A program made the translations under genes and the position numbers. Under the pieces are notes generated by a model, which was given only the letters and a program-made list of their open reading frames with translations, was not told the origin of the DNA and did not search any database. Shown piece after piece: positions 1 through 5,075 of a stretch of 5,075 bases of DNA. How positions within the stretch are numbered: position 1 is the first letter of the stretch; the number at the start of each line of letters is the position of its first letter. This DNA comes from Streptomycetaceae bacterium (GTDB lineage: Bacteria; Actinomycetota; Actinomycetes; Nanopelagicales; Nanopelagicaceae): the NCBI GenBank assembly GCA_027490415.1, contig JAIXYD010000043.1, positions 1-5,075 on the forward strand, read 5' to 3'.

Positions 1-3000
1 GAAGTTGTAGTGATAGTTCCGGTCGTGCTTTCAACTCGGACAGGTGGATTGATAACGATCGAGTACACACGAGAAGTGGTTGCACCCGCTGCATCAGTTG
101 CAGTGACTGTCTCCGTGATGGTTCTTGCAACAGTTGTACTCGTTGAAGTAAGCGTGTTTGCAAGATTAAGAGTGAACGCGTTAGCGGTGCTTGTATCGAT
201 AGTCACGCCAGCATTTGCATTGGTGATCGCAAGAGTCTTTGTGCCGGTGCCCTGAGTGGCTAAGACGTTTGAGATAGCTCCAGCAACACCTTGTGTGACG
301 GTTGTTGAGTCAGAGCCCGAATTTGCGGATGTAAATCTTAAAGCTTCTACGTTGTAATTTTGCTGAACTTCAGAGCTGGTCAAAGCCTTTGAATAAACGC
401 GAACAATAGAAATATCACCATTGACAACGGTTGTGTCTGCTCGCCAGTTTGTACCAACTAAAAACCCAATATTGCTTGATCCCGGAGAAACAGTACTTGT
501 TACTGGTGTACCTACAGCTACTCCGTTTTGATACAGGATTGATGTGTAAGTGCTTCCCGACAATGAAACTGTGTAAGCGAAGTGGTACCAAGTATTCACA
601 ACTGGAATAGAAGTTCCAGCTGTGGTTACCCAACCATTTGTACCGTTCCAATATCCGCCATAAATTTTTTGGTCATTTCTAAAACAGATAGAGAAATTAA
701 TAAACGATGCGGTATATCTATCGGAGACGATGCAATTGTCCGCAGCTGGAATGGCATTAAATTTAGCCCAAGTCTCGACGGTGAGCACATTCGTTGCACC
801 TAGCCCTGCCGATAACATGTACTGACTGGTTGTAGAGCCCATTGCAATTGAGCCGCCACTTGCCGATCTAAATGTCGTACTTTGTTGCCAAGTTCCATTT
901 TTTCCATTGCCGCTTAGATCAGTCCAAGTTGTTCCTGATCCTGAATAACTACCTGAATTACCTGCATCCAAGTGGATTCTCAAGCCGCCTTGAACGATCG
1001 CAGGGTTTGCGATTCGTGGCCATCGATTGATCGAAACGGAGAATGTTCCAGTTGCCTGAGCGCTCATTGAGTCAGTCACCGTCAATGAAAATGTATGGTC
1101 GCTAACAAGCGCTGTGTTTGAAACGTTGAGAGTCAGATAATTCTGAGAACTTACAGTTGAAGTATCGATCGTGATTCCACTTGCGGGAGCCGTCCATGAA
1201 ATTACTCGGTTGCCCGAACCACCAATTACGTTCACTCTTAGGGAAGCCGCGCGTCCCACTGTGGTACTTAATGTATTGCTCGGTGAACCAGCGATCGTTG
1301 GCGCTGGATTCACAATTACTGCCAGTATGTAATTTGTTGTCGCTCCGACTGAGTCAGTGGCTGTCGCTGTAAATGTATATGTGCCTACCGGAAGGTTATT
1401 GGCAACTGTCAAGAGCCCAACATTCGTACTTGGATTTGAAATTGCAAAAGCTGATCCATAGGAAGAGGCGGCACCAGTAAAGATTTTGTTTCCGGTTCCC
1501 TGTGTAGCTGTAAATGTGTCATATACGACTCTGCCAAATGTTGTGGTCAGAGTTATTGGTGTACTTGCTGTAATAATGATTCGGGGATTAATCACTGTGG
1601 TTACATACACAGGTGTCGCAGCTGCGATTCCACTCGCATCCGTTGCCGTGATGACCTGACTAATTGATCTTGCCACAGTCGTGCTTGTCGCCGTTAGCGT
1701 ATTAGCAAGGTTTACGCGGACGGTGTTGACCGTAGAGGTATCAATTGATATTCCCGCGGTTGCGTTCGAAATTGCAAAAGTCTTATTGCCGGTTCCCAAC
1801 CCGGCATAGAAAACACTGGAGGACGCGGTAACACTTTCCGTTGTTGTAATGGTGATGACGTTTGAAGGATTATTTGAAAAACGCGGTAAAATCGCGTTGT
1901 AGTTCTGATTGATTTCTGTGGCTGATAGAGCTCGGCTATAAATGCGTACAATAGGTATTGAGCCATCTATGAATACGCCACTGTTCCAACCCACGCCAAT
2001 TCGATCTACAAGCTGGTCGTTATTTGGAGCGATTGTGCTTGTTGTTTGACCGGCTACAAGGTTTCCGTTTTGAAATAGTGAACCGATGTAATTTGTGCCA
2101 ATTTTTTCAACTCTATAAACCAATTGATACCAGGTGCCAACAACCGGAGTGAATGCTCCAGTTTGACCGCCAATCCAACCAGTGCCAGCTTGGTGATAAC
2201 CCGCTCGGATATTGCTATTTCCCCAAAAACAGATTGAATAGTTAATCTTATCGGTGGAATATTGATTGGTGACAACACACGCATAATTGTTGTTAAGCGC
2301 ATTGAATCTCACCCATGCTTCAACGGTAAAAACTTCAGATCTCACACTAGGGGTGGTTACATATTGCGAAGTTCCGTTGAAATTCAAAATGCCCCCGTTA
2401 GCAGAACTAAATTGGGGTGATGAAATCAGCGAACCATTCCTAGAATTACCGCTGATATCTGTCCACGTAGTTCCAGATCCTGAATAGCTTGCTGGGTCGC
2501 CTGCATCAAGGTTGAGTCTGAGGCTTTCGAGGATCGGTGATGTAACGATTGCAGATGTTGATGAAATCGTTGGTGGTGCATTGATCAAGATTGTTATCGT
2601 GTATGTAGATCGAACTCTTGTGTCATCCGTAACTGTGATGACCTGAGTGTATGTTCCTGTTGCGGTAAATGTATCTACTCGAAGCGTTGCAAAACCACTT
2701 GCGGCTGTACTGGTATCCAGACTGATTCCAGTTGCAACTGGAGTCATTGTGAAGATTTTTGATCCAACTCCGAAGACTGTGTTTAATCTCAGTGCTGTAC
2801 CTCTTCGATGCGTTGTTATCAGAGTCGTGGCGGTCGAGGTATCGAACTTCACGGAAGGACTAACCGTCACAGTGATTACGTGTGTAGAAGTCTCTCCCGC
2901 AAGATCTGTGGCAGTGATTGTCTGCGTATAGGTTCCTGTGGCGGCGACTGGAGAGACAACCAAAACAACGGAGTTGGCCGTGCTGGTATCCAGAGTCATT

Positions 3001-5075
3001 CCACTGCGTGATGGTGACATTGAGAAAGTCTTTGTCCCGAGTCCATTCGTGGCTGTGAATGTTTCACTTCGCCCACCAACGCCAGCGCCAATCGCTAAAG
3101 TGTTGGCGGTTTGGTAAGCACCTACCTTTGGATACGCAAGGCCATATCTCTCGTCAAAATAATCCTCTATTTGGCCAATTTCTGACAAAGTCAGCGTGCG
3201 ATTAAAGATAATTACTTCTGCAACCTCGTAATCAGATTGCTCTCCCGTCCAAGTGTTGATTCCTAGTGGTGGAAGTACTGCTGTTCCGCCAGATGTCCCT
3301 CGAACAAGTCCGTTATATCGATAGTTAGATGGGTACGCTGTTGACATCACCCAATCCGTTAGATTGAGTCCAGCCGGGGTAGAGGTTGCAGTCACCCATC
3401 CGTTGTAATGAGCAAGCGCTGCCTTGCCGTCCCAATGTCCAAAGAGCCAGTTGGCACTTGAATCTTGCCACGCACCTGCGGCATAGTTGCCTGTAATGAT
3501 TCTGGCTCGATTATTCGCTCCTGAGTAGCGTGAAAGCGCAAACACTGTCCAGTTTGTTGAAATTGGGTCATTATCGAAATAAAACTTATCTGAGGTGCCA
3601 CCTGCAAGAGTTTGGAAGCTCTTGGTTGCACCATTTCCGGTTGTTGTGACAAGTGTTGGACTTCCAATGACTCGCGTGACATTTCGACTATTGCCTGAAG
3701 AGTCTCGCCACACTTTATTTGTCGCGTCGTAATCAGATGCAACTAAACGCATATATGGATTCAATGTTGCTGGATTAATAGCCCCGGCCGCAAGGGTTAC
3801 AGGAATCACCCACTGTGCATATAAAAGTTTATTGCCGTCATTACTTAGTGCAGCACCAGGAGCAAATCTCGTACCACTTCCATCAGCTGCCGTATTCCAT
3901 CCAGCAAAAATAAATCCTGAGCGAGCCAATGTTCCAACTCCTGCAACGGTTGCACCGGTGTTGGTAATTGTTTGTGTTGATGGAGCTACACCGGAAGTCT
4001 GTCGATTGCCATCATATGTGACCCGAGAAACCCACGTTGCTTGCAAAGTGGTGTCACCTTGGCTGGAATAATCCGAAGGTGGAACAAATTTTGTTGCACT
4101 AGAAGCTGTAGTTGTGATGTTTGTGAGTCCGAATTTGTTCTCAAAGTAGCGAAATATCGTATTTATCTCTGCATCAGACAAAGCTTGGTTATAGACAATT
4201 GCCTCGGTGAATTCGAAGTGGGAGTTATCTCCAGAACCAGCCCAGTTAATTGCTAGTGGAGGCAAGCTTGTGTAGACCTGCTGCGTCACTGTTTGCTTGA
4301 CTCCATCCCAAAAAACTCGATTTCCGGAATCACACACCACATGCCAATTTGGATCAGCCACCGAAGTGGGGCCAACCAACCATGCATCATGGAAAAAGTT
4401 CCTTGTTCCGCCGTCGTACCAGCCCGAAATCCAGTTAACTAAACTTGAATGGGCAAAGATGCGACCCCTTGTTGAGCGCACACCGGAATCCAGATCTTTG
4501 TATCGTGCCATTCCACAGAATGTGTAGTTTGGAATTTCGGCATTTCCAAGTCGGAATCCATCACCTGTCGCACCGCTGATCGTTGGAAAGCGTGCGTTTG
4601 CACCAAATCCACCACCAGAGTTGGTGTTGAGAACTGGATTTCCATTTTTTGTAATCGATAGGTTTGATCCACCGACTGAGGCTGAAAGTGTTCCTCCCGA
4701 ATAGTTTTCCGCACTCACCCTGAAGAAAGGTGTAGGAAGTGCAGCAAGATCAGTGCTGATACTTCCAAATGATGTTCCGGTTCCGTTTGATTGTGTATTC
4801 CAACCACCCAGTGTGTAATTATCCTTACTTACAAGTCGACCAGGCACAAGGTTGTCAAAGTTTGTCGTGATTTCAGTACCAGAAAGTGCACGATTATAGA
4901 TTTGCGCGTTATAGATCTGTCCTTTAAAGAATCTGCTAGAGGCACTGTTGTCCTGACACGCGCCAATTCGAGCTCCTCCATTATGTGAAACTGAACTATT
5001 GATGAGTGCACTTGTGGCATAAAGGTTGCCATTTAAGTACACCCTCATATTTGAACCATCAAACGAGTAAGAGGC
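1..5075 (-). CDS. Giant modular LamG / B-repeat / Ig-like surface protein, internal fragment (both ends missing)
   Basis: The whole window reads as one uninterrupted frame on the minus strand: 1691 full codons from 5075 to 3, with two bases left over. I translated it end to end and met no stop or frameshift. Five LamG (concanavalin-like) domains, one complete and one split InlB-type B-repeat, six full Ig-like modules and the start of a seventh follow each other. Composition is rich in Thr, Ser, Gly and Asn and poor in Lys, with only seven Cys (residues 40, 187, 248, 933, 949, 1448, 1464), as expected of an exported stalk-like protein. Known relatives of these domains bind glycans or mediate adhesion; that role is inferred here. 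Start codon, signal peptide, anchor, stop codon and regulation all lie outside the window. The full protein must exceed 1691 residues and could be several times longer. No catalytic motif was recognised. The gene is certain as an open frame; the function is not. Confidence 0.95.
3..32 (-). repeat. Ig-7: first residues of a further Ig-like module
   Basis: Residues 1682-1691 read E-S-T-T-G-T-I-T-T-T and run off the window. They line up with the opening of Ig-4 (A-S-T-P-I-T-L-T-T-T), just as Ig-6 lines up with Ig-3. This suggests that the super-repeat continues past position 1. Too little is visible for more than that. Confidence 0.5.
33..344 (-). repeat. Ig-6: bacterial Ig/cadherin-like module
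   Basis: Residues 1578-1681, about 104 residues. It has T-T-V-T-Q-G-V-A-G-A-I-S-N, Q-G-T-G-T-K-T-L-A-I-T-N-A (1608-1620), G-V-T-I-D-T-S-T-A-N (D at 1627), N-L-A-N-T-L-T-S-T-S-T-T-V-A-R (1637-1651), T-V-T-A-T-D-A-A-G-A-T-T-S, and V-I-N-P-P. It is the counterpart of Ig-3: 14 of 15 residues match in the N-L-A-N-T-L...V-A-R segment. Confidence 0.8.
345..995 (-). other. LamG-e: Laminin_G_3-type concanavalin-like domain
   Basis: Residues 1361-1577. It begins G-G-L-R-I-H-L-D-A-G (1363-1372) and Y-S-G-S-G-T-T-W-T-D-L-S-G-N (1377-1390). L-T-V-E-T-W-A (1431-1437), Cys1448 and Cys1464 follow. The closing strand-helix is D-I-S-I-V-R-V-Y-S-K-A-L-T-S-S-E-V, then Q-Q-N-Y-N-V-E. It is paralogous to LamG-d: 13 of 14 residues of the entry motif are identical, and the Cys pair has the same 16-residue spacing. 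Like LamG-d it is followed by an Ig module of the N-L-A-N-T-L type. Likely a ligand-binding head repeated along the protein; the ligand is unknown. Confidence 0.88.
1005..1292 (-). repeat. Ig-5: bacterial Ig/cadherin-like module
   Basis: Residues 1262-1357, about 96 residues. It has T-L-S-T-T-V-G-R-A-A-S-L-R-V, G-G-S-G-N-R-V-I-S-W-T-A-P-A-S-G-I-T-I-D-T-S-T-V (D at 1304, split here only by the dash notation), D-H-T-F-S-L-T-V-T-D-S-M-S, and the ending F-S-V-S-I-N-R-W-P-R-I. The central Trp and P-A-S-G-I-T-I-D stretch is the most canonical He_PIG-like (…W-x-x-P-x-G-L-x-I-D…) of the set. It is the last stalk module before LamG-e. Confidence 0.76.
1293..1577 (-). repeat. Ig-4: bacterial Ig/cadherin-like module, divergent
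   Basis: Residues 1167-1261, about 95 residues. It opens with S-T-P-I-T-L-T-T-T-F-G-R, then Q-G-T-G-N-K-I-F, F-A-I-S-N-P-S-T-N (where relatives have I-D-T-S-T), and P-V-G-T-Y-T-F-T-A-T-A-T-D-S-V-G-A-T-T. It closes with V-I-V-N-P-A-P-T-I. It keeps the final half of the module well but has lost the D-T-S-T turn. The last half is close to classical He_PIG/cadherin-like repeats. Confidence 0.74.
1578..1886 (-). repeat. Ig-3: bacterial Ig/cadherin-like module
   Basis: Residues about 1064-1166. Landmarks are L-G-T-G-N-K-T-F-A-I-S-N-A (1093-1105), G-I-S-I-D-T-S-T-V (D at 1112), N-L-A-N-T-L-T-A-T-S-T-T-V-A-R (1122-1136), V-I-T-A-T-D-A-S-G, and a final V-I-N-P. The N-L-A-N-T-L...T-T-V-A-R insert is found only here and in Ig-6, and both modules directly follow a LamG domain. 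This marks them as equivalent positions of the super-repeat. Confidence 0.78.
1893..2534 (-). other. LamG-d: Laminin_G_3-type concanavalin-like domain
   Basis: Residues 848-1061. It opens with S-L-R-L-N-L-D-A-G (851-859) and Y-S-G-S-G-T-T-W-T-D-I-S-G-N (864-877), a signature entry for LamG domains of phage and bacterial surface proteins. Then come F-N-G-T-S-Q-Y (899-905), F-T-V-E-A-W-V (916-922), and a Cys pair at 933 and 949 flanking the next two strands. The I-D-G-S-I-P-I-V-R-I-Y-S-R-A-L-S-A-T-E-I strand-helix and N-Q-N-Y-N-A close the domain. LamG-e is its close paralogue and keeps both Cys at the same spacing. It may bind a surface or matrix glycan; no specific ligand is visible. Confidence 0.88.
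2565..2843 (-). repeat. Ig-2: bacterial Ig/cadherin-like module
   Basis: Residues 745-837, about 93 residues. It has G-V-G-S-K-I-F-T-M, then T-G-I-S-L-D-T-S-T-A (D at 787) and G-T-Y-T-Q-V-I-T-V-T-D-D, closing with T-I-T-I-L-I-N-A-P-P. An extra D-T-S-T sits at its first residues. Compared with its relatives, the T-A-T-D-A-x-G turn has changed to T-V-T-D-D-T-R. The DNA around the D-T-S-T motif (2711-2730) closely matches that of Ig-1 (2984-3003), which points to local tandem duplication. A linker of about ten residues leads to LamG-d. Confidence 0.75.
2844..3125 (-). repeat. Ig-1: bacterial Ig/cadherin-like module
   Basis: Residues 651-744, about 94 residues. The pattern is: a short S/T-rich lead; L-G-T-K-T-F-S-M (central strand); S-G-M-T-L-D-T-S-T-A (D at 696); then G-T-Y-T-Q-T-I-T-A-T-D-L-A-G and a final strand V-I-T-V-T-V-S-P. 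The order resembles He_PIG-like/putative Ig modules (…G-L-x-L-D-x-x-T…G-T-Y-x-x-T-V-T-A-T-D…). It is the nearest relative of Ig-2 in this window: the T-L-D-T-S-T elements are exactly 91 codons apart. It probably serves as a stalk unit between LamG-c and LamG-d. Confidence 0.75.
3135..3764 (-). other. LamG-c: concanavalin-like domain
   Basis: Residues about 438-647. It begins with P-Y-M-R-L-V-A-S-D-Y (440-449) and V-W-R-D-S-S-G-N (455-462), the entry motif of these domains. Next come W-T-V-F-A-L-S-R-Y (509-517), R-I-I-T-G (525-529), and N-W-x-x-G-H-W-D-G (542-550). It ends in T-L-T-x-S-E-I and Y-F-D-E-R-Y-G-L (639-646). These elements line up with LamG-b, so the two form one subtype, distinct from LamG-a, -d and -e. 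It has no Cys. It is followed within a few residues by Ig-1. Glycan binding is possible but not shown. Confidence 0.8.
3810..4025 (-). repeat. Complete InlB-type B-repeat (Listeria/Bacteroides repeat, Flg_new family)
   Basis: Residues 351-422, about 72 residues, the usual length of the family. All three landmarks are present: the first strand V-T-Y-D-G-N (352-357), the central S-G-F-I-F-A-G-W-N-T-A-A-D-G-S-G-T-R-F (386-404), and the closing L-L-Y-A-Q-W (417-422). Such repeats fold as a small beta-grasp-like unit and are found in tandem in bacterial surface proteins, where they act as spacers or contribute to adhesion. Here the repeat joins the split-repeat/LamG-b block to LamG-c. Its role in this protein is inferred from the family only. 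Confidence 0.9.
4032..4106 (-). repeat. C-side half of an InlB-type B-repeat
   Basis: Residues 324-348 contain A-T-K-F-x-P followed by Q-G-D-T-T-L-Q-A-T-W. This is the usual final hairpin of a B-repeat (x-G-D-T-T-L-x-A-x-W). The G-W-N-T half that should precede it is not adjacent; it sits about 230 residues earlier, on the other side of LamG-b. The complete B-repeat follows at once, so the two form a tandem as is usual for this family. The motif is clear; the relation to the distant first half is inferred. Confidence 0.7.
4125..4748 (-). other. LamG-b: divergent concanavalin-like domain
   Basis: Residues about 110-317. It opens with a short P-F-F-R-V-S-A-E-N-Y segment comparable to the P-Y-M-R-L-V-A-S-D-Y opening of LamG-c. 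It lacks the W-x-D-x-S-G-N motif present in LamG-c, -d and -e. Shared with LamG-c are a T-F-x-x-M-A-R-Y strand (185-192), G-R-I-F (204-207), N-W-x-x-G-W-Y-D-G (214-222), and the ending A-L-S-D-A-E-I...Y-F-E-N-K-F-G-L (298-317), which is typical of 'concanavalin A-like lectin/glucanase' modules ending in a Y-x-x-x-K-[WF]-G-L helix. Cys187 and Cys248 could pair. The ligand cannot be predicted. It lies between the two halves of a B-repeat. Confidence 0.72.
4767..4826 (-). repeat. N-side half of an InlB-type B-repeat (GWNT motif)
   Basis: Residues 84-103 contain Y-T-L-G-G-W-N-T-x-x-N-G-T-G-T-S-F. This matches the core G-W-N-T-x-x-D-G-S-G-T-x-F of the Listeria/Bacteroides B-repeat (Flg_new family), which is present in full later in the same protein. 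The usual preceding strand (V-T-Y-D-x-N-G...) is missing because LamG-a ends only about eight residues earlier. The usual ending (G-D-T-T-L-x-A-x-W) does not follow either: LamG-b begins directly. That ending turns up after LamG-b. The motif match is clear; calling it half of a split repeat is inference. Confidence 0.7.
4848..5075 (-). other. LamG-a: C-terminal part of a LamG/concanavalin-like domain
   Basis: Residues 1-76 carry the typical last third of a Laminin_G_3-type jelly roll. A V-Y-L-N-G-N-L hairpin (12-18) is the usual 'ligand gets a name-plate' strand pair. It is followed by R-I-G-A-C (36-40), the F-x-G-Q-I strand (50-54), and the terminal I-Y-N-R-A-L-S-x-x-E-I motif (59-69). The N-terminal part lies beyond position 5075. 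Cys40 has no partner in the visible part. The tail style (A-L-S-x-x-E-I-x-x-N-F) groups it with LamG-d and LamG-e rather than LamG-b and LamG-c. Glycan or surface binding is the common role of the fold; the ligand here is unknown. Confidence 0.8.

Larger units (their letters stand above)
1..995 (-). repeat. Super-repeat copy 2, partial (LamG-e, Ig-6, start of Ig-7)
   Basis: The second copy is cut by the window edge after about 331 residues. The order of LamG, N-L-A-N-T-L-type Ig and T-I-T-T-T-type Ig opening is the same as in copy 1. At DNA level the entry motifs (906-947 here, 2445-2486 in copy 1) agree at 35 of 42 bases, with all but one changed codon synonymous. The copies are therefore old rather than recent. 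Confidence 0.65.
996..2534 (-). repeat. Super-repeat copy 1 (LamG-d, Ig-3, Ig-4, Ig-5)
   Basis: About 513 residues (1539 bp). Corresponding landmarks in the next copy lie 513-515 codons further on: the S-G-S-G-T-T-W-T-D motif at 864 and 1377, the Cys pair at 933/949 and 1448/1464, and N-L-A-N-T-L at 1122 and 1637. The unit therefore begins with a LamG head and carries three Ig modules. LamG-c with Ig-1 and Ig-2 looks like an older or shortened version of the same LamG-plus-Ig plan. Confidence 0.7.

Noticed and set aside
10..255. Plus-strand open frame of 81 codons that looks like a small membrane protein
   Set aside because: It is a shadow of the Thr-rich Ig-6 coding sequence. The hydrophobic look comes from antisense of ACN/GCN codons, and the frame covers most of a well-supported module.
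56..1297. Four CGATCG sites (56, 995, 1166, 1292), recalling the cyanobacterial HIP1 octamer
   Set aside because: None is the full GCGATCGC. Several fall in recurrent coding motifs such as T-I-D, so repetition of the protein explains them; they do not support a cyanobacterial origin.
2727..2742. Perfect 16-base palindrome tccagttgcaactgga
   Set aside because: It lies inside Ig-2 coding sequence (around P-V-A-T-G), with no loop, U-tract or flanking signal. It is most simply a chance result of codon choice.
2647..2931. Plus-strand open frame of 94 codons, Val-rich and hydrophobic
   Set aside because: It is antisense to Ig-1 and Ig-2. Thr- and Val-rich codons on the minus strand yield Val-rich antisense translation; the frame at 10-255 behaves the same way. 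No independent motif was seen.
3392..3742. ATG-initiated open frame of 116 codons on the minus strand
   Set aside because: It lies in another frame within LamG-c, whose motifs (W-R-D-S-S-G-N, N-W-x-x-G-H-W-D-G) read clearly in the main frame. Its own translation is Gln/Arg/Thr-rich without recognisable domains.
4439..4714. Minus-strand open frame of 91 codons
   Set aside because: It overlaps LamG-b in another frame. The main-frame translation has the conserved G-R-I-F and N-W-x-x-G-W-Y-D-G elements; this one has none.
1..5075. CRISPR array or non-coding tandem repeats suggested by the repetitive look of the sequence
   Set aside because: Repeats are long, diverged, in frame and protein-level; no short identical direct repeats with regular spacers were seen.

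Overview
The window lies entirely inside one very large protein-coding gene on the minus strand. Reading the reverse complement in the frame whose first codon is 5075-5073 gives 1691 consecutive sense codons (down to 5-3) with no stop. Neither the start nor the stop codon is in the window. No RNA gene, mobile element, CRISPR array, promoter or terminator could be supported. Residue numbers below count from the first full codon at 5075.

The protein is a modular, Thr/Ser/Gly/Asn-rich, Cys-poor, presumably secreted or cell-surface protein. Its order from N to C (high to low coordinates) is: LamG-a (C-terminal part only) - half of an InlB-type B-repeat - LamG-b - the other half of a B-repeat - one complete B-repeat - LamG-c - Ig-1 - Ig-2 - LamG-d - Ig-3 - Ig-4 - Ig-5 - LamG-e - Ig-6 - start of Ig-7. 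LamG means a concanavalin-like/laminin-G-3-type jelly-roll domain. Ig means a putative bacterial Ig/cadherin-like module of about 91-104 residues. The C-terminal part is built on a super-repeat of about 515 residues (LamG followed by several Ig modules), of which one full copy and one partial copy are visible.

LamG domains of this kind often bind glycans, and Ig-like and B-repeat modules usually act as stalks or adhesion modules. The likely role is therefore attachment, surface coating or cell-cell contact. No enzyme motif was seen. The signal peptide and any anchor would lie outside the window.

Organism: base composition looks moderate (neither AT- nor GC-extreme by eye). The combination of giant LamG proteins, B-repeats and Thr-rich Ig modules with G-T-G-x-K-T-F and A-T-D-A-x-G motifs recalls planktonic freshwater Actinobacteria (acI/Nanopelagicales type). 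This is an impression from memory, not a demonstrated assignment. Nothing in the window points to a new enzymatic or defence system. The most interesting features are the domain nesting and the super-repeat.
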